A stretch of DNA of 64,000 nucleotides from Mugil cephalus (GCF_022458985.1 NC_061789.1:12554175-12618174); one strand, 5' to 3'; positions 1-16,926 are shown, numbered from the stretch's first letter. Translations and numbers: made by a program. The notes: generated by a model not told the origin, from the letters alone.

Positions 1-1526
1 GGAAACTAACGGTAGAAGCGCAGAGACAAATAACTGTGCAATTGTGAACCCTTTAGGGTTTATCATGGCCCCCCAAACCACAGGACACTCTGTTAATGGT
101 TGTGACACAGTGGTCGGTAGAGATCAGATAGAAACCAGAGATCAGATCTTGAATAATGACTTGAGACACACACGGAGAAGCATTTCAGTACAAAGTGAGA
201 GCACAGGTGCTCAAAGCTGGATGATCGTATTCCTGTTAAAACCAGGTCTGAACTGGGCATATTCCTCTGACATGGCTGCTAGGCTAAACTACAGCACCGC
301 CTTTTAATTCAACTGTTACATTAGAAAGCATTTATCTCAAATAGTGCACTCGATGTTTTGGCACGTGAGTGGATTTGCCAAATATGAGGCTAGCGTTTCC
401 CCTTCAGTGTGAACCACGACCCCCGCGTCTTTCATCTTAGCCTGAAACGAGAATAAAGGATTGAACACAGTCACAGGCCTGTGAATGAGTGTGCCGCTGT
501 GGTATCCACCACACCCTGGACTTATGAGTGTGTTTACCTCCCACATATTCCTCTGCATCGGAGCCGTCAGACTCGGCTCATGCCTTTTAATCCTCCACCG
601 GCCTTTCGAGCTGCTGCAGTTAAAAGCCTTCGCTGAGGAATTTATGGGTAACTTATTTAGAGGCTGACACATGGAGCACGGTCGCGTTTAGAAAACAAAC
701 CAGCCAGCGACCGGCGGCGGGGACGCGAAGCCGGGGCTCTTCACATTTCACAGCTGCCAAGGATTTGTTGCTAAACTCGTATCTGAACTCTGGTTAGGAG
801 GCTTAGGCAAACTGCGAGGTCTGACTCAGCCAAGCGAATGTTCAAATATAAACCAGTTTTAAAATATATATGTATAAAGAGGGATGACTTTTAGTAGAAA
901 CGAAAGGGGTGTTTGATTATCACTGGGTGTTCACGGTTATATGTTTATATTTTTTGTTATTTTGGCATTACTATTATTATCATTATTACCACCACTATTA
1001 TCATTACTACTATTCTGATTATTATGATAGGAAGCGAAGTATTCTAGTATTATTGATCTATTAGAAAGAGGTGGGATAAAATAAGTCTGGACTTCCTCCC
1101 ACCCTAATCGAATATGTAAGCTGTGTCATTCCCAGCTTTTCTTTTTTTTTATTTTGTGTTATTTATTGTTCATTACTCGTGTATGATTATTTTGTTTGCT
1201 TTTTTTTACATGTTCGAAATAAACTAAAAAAATAAATAAAAAATAGTGTAACCAGGATGAGCTAACGATTACCTAGTAGCACGCATGCCAGCTAAGATTT
1301 GAGACGAGACACGGTTTTTATAAGTAATGTAGCCGGCGAATATCAAATGTAAAAGTTAACCAAATAATATAAATACTTAAAAGCTGGGTAAAATGTGTTA
1401 TTTAAGCTCGGTTGCTAACTTTGCCGGTTTGGGGTAAAAATGGAGCAAACGGTTAGCCGTTAGGCTCTTTTTCGCCATTAACGTTACACTTCGACGTTAA
1501 CTAGTAGCAAGGAGGGACGAACTCAC
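1..1526 (-). other. rac1: rac1 intron 1 (partial)
   Basis: No coding exon was recognised on either strand. The left part (1-330) is unremarkable. 660-780 is locally CpG-rich (ggcggcggggacgcg). 950-1250 is AT-rich with ATT/TTA runs and poly-T. The region is assigned to rac1 intron 1 only because it lies downstream of the rac1 donor in the gene's orientation. Confidence 0.6.
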
Positions 1527-1561
1527 CCGTCTCCGACCACAACACACTTTATGGCCTGCAT
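1527..1561 (-). CDS. rac1: Rac GTPase (rac1), first coding exon; gene continues past the left edge
   Basis: On the minus strand an ATG at 1561-1559 opens MQAIKCVVVGD plus two bases of the next codon (GG), followed at once by a strong donor GTGAGT (1526-1521). This is the invariant Rac start, with beta-1 leading into the P-loop G-D-G-A-V-G-K-T, and I recall the same phase-2 break in vertebrate rac genes. Rac is a prenylated Rho-family GTPase acting at the plasma membrane on WAVE/PAK and actin. Cdc42 has MQTIK and RhoG MQSIK, so the Ala-3 favours Rac1/2/3. Rac1 is chosen because its human orthologue neighbours CYTH3, which lies downstream here. I found no second exon (A-V-G-K-T-C) in 1-1500, so intron 1 runs beyond the window. 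Only 12 codons support the call, but both the match and the splice junction are exact. Confidence 0.85.
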
Positions 1562-2010
1562 TGCGACGCAGATACAGGAATGCTAAGTTAGCCCGGGAGG
1601 CAGCTAACGTTAGCTCAAGTCTCTTTTTTTTTCCTTTGTCCGGATTTGCTCGCTGGCGAAACGGCACCAAAAAGCGTCTCTGTGCCGGCCCTCTTTCGTT
1701 ACGGCGGAGCTCCCCGGTGCGTTGAACTTCTTGCGGGGCGGCGGGAAACTTAGGGTGAAGTATTCGACACTTTTAACGCAAGTTTGCTCAGAAATTCCCT
1801 TCCGACATTCCCATGCTTTCGTGAGACTGGTCTGGAAAGCTAGGAAGCAAAACAGTCGGCAGCGGCCACCACCCCTGAGGAAAAAAAAAATGAAGCTGTA
1901 GACGCCACCGCCAGCTGGTGCATCCGGTACATCCGGGTCGAAACGCCCACAGAAAATGTACCGGTATAAAAAAATTCCAAAGGTCACTAGCTGGGAATCC
2001 ACCGAGTTTT
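1562..2010 (-). promoter_or_regulatory. rac1: rac1 5' leader and CpG-rich promoter region
   Basis: This block upstream of the Rac ATG is rich in CpG (gccggc, ttacggcggagc, cggggcggcgggaa) and includes a GC-box-like GGGGCGGCGGG at about 1735. It holds the 5' leader and the likely transcription start. A minus-strand open frame of 130 codons inside it has no recognisable protein and is treated as untranslated leader. The exact start site cannot be seen. Confidence 0.55.
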
Positions 2011-5844
<3,834 letters not shown>

Positions 5845-6696
5845 GTCTCCAGTGCCGGCATGCGGACTTAAAACTATGAACAGAGAGCACTGGCACGTTT
5901 GAGCCATTAATAATTAAAAAACATTAAAAACAACAACAACAAAGCACTGGGTCACTGCGCCACGGCAGCATGGACGAACAGCACGCTTGTTTTTCCAGTG
6001 TGGAGAGGCAAAAGTGACGCACTTCTGGAGCGTGGGGATGTGTGAAGGAGGCGGTAGAAGATGCCCCCCGGCGGCCCTCACTGACTGACTGACTCAGGAG
6101 CTGCTCATCCAATCCTAGAAGTTTTTTTTTTTTTAACTCTGCCCTTTCTCTCCGCTCTCTGGAGTTCGGCGTGGATTTGAAAAGGGGTGAAACCTCGTAG
6201 CTCCTCTTCATCGTCTGACGTGTGTGTTTATCGGACGCTCGGTGCAAACATCTCACAGAAAATCAACCGGTTCCATTTTGACTAAAATTTCACCGCATTC
6301 CACACAAAACAAGTGTGTTTTTTTTTGTTGTTGTTGTTTTAACTTTGCAGTTTTGACACTTTATTTAATGCTGGCAGTAGACGAAGGTTGTCGTGTTTTA
6401 AAGGAGTTCTGTTGGCGGGTAACGGTACAGCTGCTACAACTGGAAATCTGCAGTCTGGAAGTGCATTATGTTTGCATGTGTTTGTGTTGGCGCACACAGG
6501 TTTTTAAGCCTCACCGGTTCGTGTTCTTCTATCAGTGGCACTGGAGGGTGAATGGAAAAACGTAGCAAAACAATTTTTTTTTTTTTTTTTTTTTAAGCTA
6601 CATTTGGCTCAAGTTTTAATCTCTGTGAAATATGTGTGTGTGTGTCTGACGGAGTCTGAGGTTACAGAAATGAGAGGGAGAATGTTCGAGCTTTGG

Positions 6697-6702
6697 AATA
6701 AA
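6697..6702 (+). terminator. Candidate polyadenylation signal of the SMIM10-family gene
   Basis: AATAAA is followed directly by a second overlapping AATAAA (6701-6706), about 850 bp after the stop. This is the first good plus-strand signal downstream. Assignment is by position only. Confidence 0.4.
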
Positions 6703-7214
6703 TAAATTAATGAAAGCACGGTTTCTCTGTTACTGGATGGTTACATATTTATTTATTTTTTTTAAGGCTTATTCTTGAGGCTTCGCCAGTAATTTGACTT
6801 TGGTCTAGGATAGTTTTTATTTTTTTCATTTTTTTTTTTAAAAAAAAAAGAAGCCAAATCCCAAATCAGACAAATGTTTGTTCACCTGCTCTATTTTTAC
6901 TCTCAAAAGTCAAATTCAACCACCCAATCTGGCAGCATCAACAGATATCTAAATGTATATAGCAGACCGCTACATCAAGAAATGCATCACTTGGGACATG
7001 TCATTGAAAAATTTAACCCAGGCTCTTATAACCCAGGGAATACGGTAATTTTATGACCATTTTTAAAGCAAATTTCCTCCATAAAATTTGGTCTTTTAGC
7101 TTTTAGTGTCCATCAAAAGCTGGTCAGAGTGTTGACTGAAGCATTTCACTTAAATTAGAACAGTCTGCCCGAAAAGGTAAAAAGGCTGTGACAGGTAATC
7201 CTGATGAGCTCTGA

Positions 7215-7515
7215 ACATTCACTTCAATTCAATTTTATTTATATAACGTGAGTAACAATGGCGTCTCAAGACGCTTAAAGAAAACTTGAAACCTCCAGAG
7301 CTAGCTCCAAGCTTGAGGCCAGCTGAGTAGAGGCAGAAAAAGAGAGGGGAACAAGATCAACAATACAATACAGATACAGGCTATTCTACATACAGAGTAG
7401 TGTGGAGCTCCACAGGCCAGAAACAAGAACATGGGGGACGAGGGAAGGGGAGATTCACAGAGGGCTCCACTCTTGTGCTGTGACCGGACAGCTGATACCC
7501 GATGCAAGTCGATTC
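7215..7515. repeat. Dispersed repeat starting attcaattttatttatata
   Basis: The motif caattcaattttatttatat at 7225 is a very common opening of a fish interspersed repeat as I remember it. The purine-rich segment after it looks like repeat rather than gene. The boundaries are soft. Confidence 0.4.
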
Positions 7516-8940
7516 ACTCAGTCCGCTTAGTTGCATGACATCACTTATAGCACTCAGCTCAGCATGAGACCAACGTTATTTTGAGCCAGAAAAGAAGAAG
7601 AAACAGAAGAGCAACGCTGACGGTTGACCAAAAAAGAGCAAGCAATCTGAGGGCTAACAACGGAACAGCTTGAGTCAGCGAGGAGCTGTTTATGTTAGTC
7701 GGATGATGTAAGCCATCGATGCAAGATGCAACACAAGCAGAGTGCCAAATTATGTCGTTTGGCTGGAATGGGCAACTGCAAGTCATCGTGCGTGTCTGCA
7801 CATGCAGCAGCAGAACTGCGGGAGGATTCGGAGTCACCTGTGCCAGACCTAATTAGAAGCTTTGCCGAAGAGGAGCTCAACCCTTAAGGAGGGAGGCGTC
7901 TGTGTCCCAAACCGGGGAAGAGGACTCGGTGGGTGGCGAGCCAGTCCAGATACCTCCGACCTACTGCCTCCTCTTTGGAGGGTAGTGATTTAGTTGCAGC
8001 ATGCCATCATCTGTCCACATGGGGGAGGCAGCCCATCACCGAGCTGGATTGCCTTCCCTATCTGTTTGAAACAGACATGAAGAGCCGTCAGCCTCCTGAT
8101 AACATTCCTTAACCATGCCACCGAAAGCAATATTCCAGAGACTGTACGGTTAATTAATTTGCCACCATTTATAATATTTGCATTATTCAAACATTTATTG
8201 TTTTGTACAAATGTGCCATTCGTAAGTCTTCTGCTGGAAAAGATGTACACTGTAATGTTACCTTATAAGGTGTATTTGCTTCCACTTTCTCTGATTTAGC
8301 TTTGTTAAAATAGAAAAATACATTTTAAAAATCCGCATTATGAACTGGAATGACGCCATCTTACCAAGCAGAATTATTTGGCACAAGCCTCGTACTGATC
8401 TTTTAAACAGATCTCCAAATTGCTGACACCTTCACTCAGCTCAAAATGTCCCCAGCAAACTCACCAGTCACTCTGATGCCAGGCTGCAGTGTAAAACCAC
8501 CAGGGGTTGCCAAGGCAACTGTATTTCTCCACGTTATAGACAAACCTTCCCATTTCACCCCCCCACCACCAGTTTCTGGGAAAAAAAAAAAGAGGATTTA
8601 TTTCTCGTGGATTTGCCAGAGGAAACATTTTAATAGGGTTATCATGGAGGGCTGGCAAAGATAGAGCAATACAGAGATGAAGGATAAATCGGGTTATCTT
8701 TACCTTCTTTTTACCAGCCATCATTTGGACCCTCTCAAAACAAAAGTGGAATAAAGATTACAGAGTTTCAGCTTTTGGAATCTGCAGCCGCTCATGTTTT
8801 ATTTGACTGAGTGGTAAAGAGAGATGCTGCAAATGGAAATGTAAGGTACAGCTGCAATTCACAGCCCTGTTCCATCAGTCGTTAACATCAAGAATTTATT
8901 TCTGTGTGAATTTAAAATCTGGTGTCTTGGGATCTTGAAG

Positions 8941-9150
8941 TACACCGATCAGGCACAACATTATGACTACCTTCCTAATATTGTGTAGGTCTTCGGTTGT
9001 TCCTAAACCGTTTGTGTTCCTGTGTCAGGCTGCATCCTGCTGGGGGTGGCTGCTGCCATCAATGAGTGTCATTGCTATGGGGTGTGGACACCTGGTCTGG
9101 TCTAAGTGGGTGGTACATGTCTAAGTAACATCCACACGAATGTCAGGTCA
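8941..9150 (-). mobile_element. Tc1/mariner-like relic A
   Basis: It opens with the family terminal repeat TACACCGATCAGGCACAACA and continues with degraded transposase sequence in antisense (gttcctaaaccgtttgtg, catgtctaagtaacatcca). It is truncated at about 9150, where another repeat begins. Confidence 0.65.
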
Positions 9151-9162
9151 TATGGTTATATG

Positions 9163-9375
9163 AAACTCTCCCATAGCCCTGAAATCTCACCCATGGGTTT
9201 GGAGGCCACTTTGTGGAAACGACAAAGCAAGTTTACAGCATATTCCATCAGGATGTAAGGAGGTGGCCTAAGCCCTGGACAAACTACCTGATTTCCTGAT
9301 ATAGGGTGGCACCAAACCCTGTCCCAGGAGCACCAGTGCACACCCTCAAAATATAGCAGGTCTTCCAGGTAGAGG
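9163..9375. repeat. Direct repeat, left copy (pair with 10029-10250)
   Basis: About 210 bp beginning actctcccatagccctgaaa and ending gcaggtcttccag. It recurs about 866 bp to the right in the same orientation with roughly 85-90% identity by eye. It could be the LTR pair of a short retroelement or a segmental duplication. No primer-binding site or known protein was seen between the copies. Confidence 0.6.
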
Positions 9376-10028
9376 CCATTACAACCACAGGGGCTGGAAT
9401 GGAAAGTTCAAGGTGGGAAAATCGAGAAGACTCTCGATAAGAATACAAGTGCCTCAAGGCAGGACCATCTATGTGGTGGGAGGAGAACCTGTCTCACTGC
9501 TGGTTTAGAGTCCACTCAAAATCCTTGAGATCCTACTCACTGGCGACTAGTGTGAGGCAAGGCATCCACTTGCAGAGGATCTGGTGGAGATCGGTCGATG
9601 CCAGACTCCTGGGAGACACAAAACATGGGTGCTACTAAGACGCTCTGAGCCACTTGTTGTGGACAGTCTAGCAAACAACTACATCCAAAATAGTTAACCT
9701 GGCTAGGTTCCAGATGCTGGCCTCTTGGCTGGAATATATTGGCGCTCCCTGTGAAATCCATCAGTAGGGTACAAGCAAGAGAAGACACTTCTTCTGTGTG
9801 AGCTGAAGGACTTTTTGTGATGTGGAGGGCAAAAAATTCAAAGACGTTATGGGTACACTCCCCAATGGATCGCATGGGATTAGGCTTGGGGAAGCACCAT
9901 GACACTTCAAAATCAAAATCCACCAAGAAACAGCAGAAGGTCACATGATAAGTGCAATCGGCACAATAGCTAGGAATACATCTGGAGTATACCACAAGTC
10001 ATACTGAAGTTCCTCTTAAGGGTAAGAC

Positions 10029-10250
10029 ACTCTCCCATAGCCCTGAAATGTCACCCAGGGGTTTGGAGGAGACATTTGCTGGCCACTTTGTGGAAACATC
10101 AAAGCAAGTTTGCAGCATATCTTATCAGGAGGTAAGGAGGTGGCCTAAGCCCTGGCCCAACTGCCCGATTTCCTGATATAGGGCGGCACCAGACCCCAGA
10201 AGCACCAATGCACACCCTCAAAATGTAGCAGGTCTTCCAGATAGATCGTT
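10029..10250. repeat. Direct repeat, right copy (pair with 9163-9375)
   Basis: Same segment as the left copy, with a small insertion (gagacatttgctgg) after gtttgga. The 650 bp between the copies includes a 152-codon minus-strand frame (9995-9537) with no recognisable domain. Confidence 0.6.
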
Positions 10251-13200
10251 GCAACGAACACCGTCTTGTTCATGGAGAGGCATTAGCCTATGAAAGAGAA
10301 CGACTAAAATACTATGAACTGGCAGCAGAGTGTAAAGCCCAGATTTATGCACATTTTGTGCATTTTTCTTATTGTGCCCAAATTACTAATTGTTATATAT
10401 TCTTTGGAATACAGTGCTTTTAACTACTTAACTCAGCTAACACCCATGGGCAAATACAGTATATCTATTAATACACTCGTCCATAGATAAAGAATGGATT
10501 ACTGACTTAATCCGCATGAATTTAGCTTTGTTGCATTTCTCTTTAAACTGTGCGAGGCTTTGAGGGTGAAGAGTGTTACCAGAGGGCATGTCTGTGTATA
10601 CAATGTCTTCGTTGTGATTTTGTGAAGTAGCCACCTTCGATTCAGAGTCCATTGACTGGGGAAGCGCATGCAAACCGTTTAAAGGGATGAGATTAGGAGC
10701 CGAGATGAGCTCCAAGCTGACCTGAAAACTGAATCAAAGGAGTGGGGGGAGGAAAAGAGGAGGTGGAAAATAGAGAGAGGGGGGAGTGGGAACATGGAGG
10801 AAGAGGGAGGTTTATATTTGCTTTAGCCGAGTTGTGGGATTGAAATAGGTCACACGAGCAAAAAGAGCATTCAAACATGTGTCTATTTTGGAAGGTGTTT
10901 TAGTTTTTTACGTGCTTTTGGTGCATTTCTGCATTCACTGTCGGATCGGCACAGTTTCACAACGTGCACATCAAAAATCTGTCAAATCTCTCGTATTAAG
11001 GGATCATACTTCAGCCATGTGAGGCTCCCTGGGATCGTCATATTTTATCCCATGCTACTGATTGATTGTGCATGTTGCAAACCCCGAAATTCCAGTTATC
11101 TATAGGCTTAGAATAGAATTTACTGTATCCTGATCATATAATCAGTTAAATATAAATATAATATAAATGAGGGTATTAGATGTGAAACAGTTTGAAAAGT
11201 TGGGGTATACGTCTAAAGACGTAGAAATCCCTTTTTTTGTTCAATCAGACGGTCGCAGGAAATATGTGGTGTTGAACCGAAGAGAAATGAAGGAGGAAAT
11301 CCTGCTGCGGTCTGCTTCCCCTGACCTCTGTCACACACATATCATGCCACCCAAAGGTTTACTCCTTTGCCCTCCACAACAGGAAGGACATGTAGAACCT
11401 TGTGATGTTCCCTGGTTTTGGTACAGTACAAGGTTATAGGTGTAAACACGTAGCGGAAGACTGACCGGGAAAAATGTAATACCACTTACGTAAGAACACG
11501 ATATGTGTCATAGTTTGGGACATTCACTCCGTCATTTATTCTACAATTAACAGACTAAGAGTTTATGATTATGTTGTGTCATATAAACGGGCACAGCAAC
11601 TCTGAACCTGTGCTAATGCTATAGAGACCGCGCTCTCAATGATGCTCTAACAGGCTGATGTGTAGCAGGTTTGATATTTACCGTGTCTGTCATCTTATTT
11701 TGTTTATTAGCATGAAATTCGATCATAGACTCTGTCTGCCCTTGCTCCCATTGGTCAAAGTGATGCTACAAATCCATAAATATGGGCAACGCCATCCTCA
11801 AAACCAGAGTTTGCCTGGTACCGTCCAAGAGCAGAGCTGCGTTCAACGATGTTGTTTTAGCAAGCTAGTTTATAACATTAATTCACTTACAACCTCATAA
11901 AGCAAAAATGTTACTTACCAAAACCTGCAAATATCCCTCAGCTCTTTGAGGTTGATTAGCACAGTCTACATTTATTTAGATTCACATATCATTTTGTAGG
12001 TTTCAATTATTAGCGCACGGGTGCATAAGAGACTGGCAGCTGTCATTCACAGCTGTTTATCATGATGTCACATCCTGTTTTCATAGCATTATATTAACTG
12101 TCCAAAAACGACAGAAACTATTCTTGAAAAAAATTGATGTGTACATAGGTGTTTTAATTTGGGGGAGCTCCACGTGCTTTGGCTTTACTTTTGAGGAGCT
12201 GTCATGAAGTCCACTTTTTTTACGGTCTAGAGTTAGGACTCAATGCAAAGTAGAGACTTATAGATGTTTTTGTTTTTGTAGTTTTAGGTTATTTATCCCC
12301 AACAAAAATATAGCACAGATTTCATTTTCCCACACACACACACACACACATCCATTAACATGCTATACAGTGGTAGCACCCACTGGGATACACCATCAGG
12401 AAAACATGAGAAGACATTCACGACTCTTTAGTGATATCATCCAGTGTTTCACGAAAGGACAACCCTTTCAAAGAAACAAATGTGCAATTTGAGAAAATGT
12501 CCTAATGATGTTGTCATTTAGGTTACACCCAGCAATATTTAAAATGACTAAAAGAGTAAATAACTCTAGGGTGTTTTTCTGTGTCTTTTTTTTTGTGACG
12601 CAATTTAATTTCGAATCTTCGCAAACGCACGATTCATGAATGTGGCCCGCTCTCCCTCACAAAAGAGCGAAACCGAAAGATGAGAAAAGATGGATCCAGA
12701 TATTTAAGGAGGGGGTGTTTGCAATGCAAAATAATTCCACTCGATTCCACTGAGGGCGGCGGAGACTTGAAGGCTTCTGTTCACAACCCAGTTTGTTGAT
12801 TTTAGAACAGTTCGCTTTGCATGCTAGCATTCTCCCATCGCTAACGATATCCGGGCAACCAAGGTTTTCCTTTGTGAGTCATAAACACATTAGCATGTCA
12901 TTTGTGTGGAACTGAGCAAACCGAATGTGTTTGCGCGCCAGCAGAACACATCCCCGAACCTAATTGCTTTTAATAGCATTGATTTTCAATGAGGATGCTC
13001 CGTTAGACGGGCCCAGCGCTGGCGTAAATGGACAGAAAATTTATAATGTGTTTGTCTACTCGTATTGCCCATTGCCAATGACCTATTTTCCACTTGCAGC
13101 AGAAAGTGTTGTTGAGGGCTTGTTCTGTGGCCTTACTACTTTGCATCAGTCCAGCTAGTATGTAAAACCTCACACCAGTGGAGGTGAAGCTCTCTGGGCC

Positions 13201-14289
13201 TGAAACAAGAGGGGCTTCACTCAGATTTCCCCTACTGAACATTCCCCACTTCCTTGTTTTCTTTTCCCAGTCACTAAAAAAAGAACAATGCAAAGAAGAA
13301 TTTCCTCTTTGTTTGTCCGCTCCGCTCGGTGGTACACATCTAAATGAATTAAGTTTCCTTTAGAACACATGGTTAGGTCTTCACAGCTGATGCCTCATGC
13401 CAGAGTGCGGGGAAAACCTTCATATCTCCTCTATGCCTGCACCTTAGGACAGTGTGAGAGCTAATCTTATCAAGTGTAATGTCAGGAGCTGGCTGTAGTT
13501 TTTTATTTATTTATTTATTTTTTTGCTCTTGTCTTCAAACCAGGCATTGAGCCAAATCAAATGGATTCAGTAGATTGTGTAACGTTCAAGCATCTTTGTA
13601 TCTACTCCTGCCATTTTATCGTACTGGAAAATGTCGAAGCCAACTTTAAAGTGCTTTGTCTGGTTTTAGACAGAATGCAGTGACGTCTTTCTGTCTGATA
13701 ACGTAAACGATGATGTTTTACACGTGTCTGAGCTAATGTTTATCAGCAACACCGAGTTTTGTCACCAACTGTTTTCCTTCTATAGGTCCTGCTCAGATCT
13801 TGATCGACTGGACCGGGAACAAAGCCGGCGTGTGAAAGTGAAACGTTTGAATAAACAAATGAATACATTAAGACATCTGTTGGTGCTTGACCATTGGAGT
13901 AATGTACGCAGGAAGTGAGACCCCCCCACCCCTCCCACTCCGTGCAGGCAGGAATGCTCTAATTTAAACCATGTGTGTTGCAGAAACTAGCTTGTCAAAC
14001 ATCGCTGTGCGAGTCCGCTCAGAAGTGTCGAAATTGGCCTGTTATGTTTTGAACAGACTGTCTGGATTACCACACTGTGTAATGCCTTGAGAATATGTTG
14101 CACAGAATATTTACGGATGGATCTTTGTCTTTTACATTGATTTATTATAACTAAGAGGGTGCAGGATGGCTTGACCCTGAGATACAACTCTACAAATATA
14201 AACATTTTGTATCTGGAGTGGTGGATGAAGTATTATGAAGATTTAAGATTTAATAAAATAAAAGTAGGGTAAGTGTGTCTGGCAACAGG

Positions 14290-14520
14290 ACGCTGCTGGT
14301 GGGGGCGTTTGGGTCCTGAGGGTTGATGGGAGGGACCTCTGTGGATCAGGTTTGTTCCAGTGCACCTGGAGGCCAGGTCACCACCTTGTGTTGTTTTCAT
14401 GCTGTTTGAGTTGCTCCTAAACCGTTTTTGTGTGTTTGCCTGTGTCGGTGCTGTGTCCTGCTGGGGGTGTCTGCTGCCGTCAAGGACTGTCACTGGTATG
14501 GGTGTGGGGGTGGTGTTTAA
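14290..14520 (-). mobile_element. Tc1/mariner-like relic B
   Basis: Antisense transposase remnants, including ggaggccaggtcaccacctt (the inverted W-P-P region) and gagttgctcctaaaccg. No terminal repeats are retained. Confidence 0.55.
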
Positions 14521-14939
14521 ACTGTATGATTCTTTTGGAGTACGTAGTTTGTGGTGATGTCGAACTGGAGTGTAACAAACGAAAAGTTTTAATATTATTA
14601 AATGGGGTTGTCAAAAATAAGAGAAACATGTGTCAGCACAACTACATATACACATTTATATCTATATATCTATATATATATATATATAATTTATTTTAAA
14701 CAACGCCGTGAAGTGCGCGGCTGTTATATATTAATTTCCACTACTGAGTGTACCTAATGAACTGGCAGGTGAGCGTTCGTGTCAGTCACCAAACGCAATT
14801 GGTCTGAGAGGTTTGGTTTAATCTCACTATCGCCCGGAGTCACGTGAGAATTGATCAACTGCGAGATTAACGTCTAGCGTCGAAAAAAAACAGCATTGAC
14901 TTCCTGTTTAGATTTTCAAAATAAAATAAAAGTAAACGC

Positions 14940-15423
14940 ATACGCCGCGCTTTGCCGCGAGTGACAACCACTCTAACGCGGTGCTTCCGGTATTGTTTTG
15001 TGGCGTGTCGGGCGACTTGACAGAGTCCTGTGAGCCGCTCTCTCTTGGTACTAGTAGAGTGGAGGCGTATGGAGTCGGATGGGGAGGAGGGAGGGGGGGC
15101 ATAACGCGCTCACCGCTGTGTGTGTGCGCTAAAAGGCGAGCGGAGCGACGGCTGCGACGGAGACACGCCGGCGCTCACTGGCTGGAGGACGGACTGGAGG
15201 ACGGTCGGAGGACTGCAGGTTACCGGAGGGGCTGTCCGCGTAGCGTCAATGGCCACAGCACTTTGATGAAAGAAGGAGCTGCCCGCCAGACTAACCCGTG
15301 TGTGCCAAATGCGTCCTGCAGATTTCGCGCATTTGCCGTAGATAGATGTTAGATGTTTGTCCGTGCAGCGTGAGTTCGTCCGACCAATTTTTGGGTGATC
15401 TTCATTACTTGTTGGCTGCAGCC
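14940..15423 (+). promoter_or_regulatory. cyth3: cyth3 CpG-island promoter and 5' UTR
   Basis: This block has frequent CpG (acgccgcgctttgccgcg, ggcgagcggagcgacggctgcgacgg) directly upstream of the cytohesin ATG. It contains the likely transcription start and 5' UTR. An open frame at 14981-15352 runs through it but has no known domain. No TATA box is evident, as usual for a CpG-island promoter. Confidence 0.6.
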
Positions 15424-15442
15424 ATGAACGAAGACGACCAAG
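15424..15442 (+). CDS. cyth3: cyth3 exon 1 (MNEDDQ)
   Basis: Six codons plus one base (G), then donor GTATGG. The ATG lies in GCAGCCATGA, and the joined start fits cytohesin N-termini. Phase 1 matches exon 2. Confidence 0.8.
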
Positions 15443-16880
15443 GTATGGGTCATTCAGTGCAATTCATATATTCACAAATAATGCTGATTTATGGGCATTT
15501 ACTTCAGTAAGATAATACTAATAATTATCAAATTAACAAACAAAATTATTATTATAATAATTATTATTATTATTGAAGATGTTGGTTGCAATAATATATT
15601 TATTATCATTATTATTTTTGTTTGTTTAAGGTACAAAGTTTGACCTGAGCTAAGGGTTGTGATTAAGACTCAAGGTTATCAGGCTTAAGTAGATGAGCTT
15701 GGATCACTGACAAGGTGTCACTGTGTTAGATTGTGGGAGATCCAGAGGAGATCCAAGCCCTAGTGGGCTCCTGTCACCGTGGCCCAACAGGTCCGGTCAT
15801 CGGACATGGATTCATTTGTTGGGTCCAGCTCAGGGGGAGTGGGTTAGGAAACTTTTGGAGGGGGAGGTCATACTTGGGAACAGTTTGTAAAATGTCGTAG
15901 GACTTGTGACATTCTGTACTGCAGCTTTTAGATGTTGTTAGATTGTTAGGTTGTAGCCCCGGAGAGTCCTGGCGTGTACTCCAGTATGGGGCTAGATGAT
16001 CCCCCACAAGACTAAGAAACCAACTGCAGATCACTCTGCATGCTGAACGTAATCATCATAATCTTCAGAAAACTGGATGTATCTCTACGTGTGGAAAAAA
16101 GAAAAAAAAAAGTTCACTCTTGCTGTATCGCCTCTGTAAGTCAGTGGCGTTCAGTCCCACGTGTTCTGCGCTCGCGGAGCTGCAGGATGTGACTTACTGC
16201 TGGAGTACCGCATGCATGGCACCGAGGCATAAAGCTGTCATTGTGCTGCGCTCGGGCCGGCCTGCCCTTCAGCGCTGACACGCATCAGCGCAGCCCCACA
16301 GACACAGACATATGGAGCAGAGCGGGGGATAGTATGACAACAGCCAGGAGAGCATACACTCACATAAACATATAAATATATACACTGCATATGGCTGACC
16401 AATGTGGGTACTTTCTGTTGTAAAGATGATGAATCTAATCATTCTAAGCTCATGATCTAGAAAAGATAAGAGCACCTCTCTATCTATCCTCTCTTGTGGT
16501 GTCCTTGATTTTTGGAAACATCTCCTTTGTACCTTTTTTTTTTGCGCTGGAAACCAGCATCCACAATTTGCTGCTTTTTATTTGAACAAGTTCGCACTTA
16601 CACACACACACACACACCCACGCATGGGCCCACAGCAGGGTCGGGCTCTGTGGGGGCGATAGAAAAAAAAAAAAAAGTAGATGATGAGCACTTGCGCCAG
16701 GCTGGAGCTCTCACTCACCGTGATGTGGAGGATAGGTGGAGGTTTATGTAATGAGATGCCGAGGTGGCAGCGGGAGAGCAAGAAAGGCATGTGGATGTAA
16801 ACCACGGTGACTGAAAGTGAAACTACGGTTCACTGTTATTCCGTAGTAACAGGCATGGCGAGATGTCTGAGAAGGGAGAC

Positions 16881-16926
<46 letters not shown>

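Larger units (their letters stand above)
5845..14940. other. Intergenic region, SMIM10-family gene to cyth3
   Basis: No coding exon recognised on either strand. It contains the 3' UTR of the preceding gene (to about 6.7 kb), a low-complexity poly-T/poly-A zone (6570-6850), the repeats listed separately, and a (CA)n at 12331-12350. The open frames at 10437-10715 (minus) and 11167-11439 (plus) match nothing I know and lack family signatures. Confidence 0.5.

Noticed and set aside
1610..2002. 130-codon open frame on the minus strand
   Set aside because: It lies upstream of the Rac start codon in a CpG-rich leader, has low-complexity F and G runs, and matches no protein family.
9537..9995. 152-codon open frame on the minus strand
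   Set aside because: It lies between direct repeats, has no recognisable domain, and reads as chance frame within repetitive DNA.
10437..10715. 92-codon minus-strand frame
   Set aside because: Composition is plausible but no family signature or neighbouring exon was found.
11167..11439. 90-codon plus-strand frame starting MRVLDVKQFEKL
   Set aside because: The start looks protein-like, but there is no known family, no splice-supported extension and no CpG promoter.
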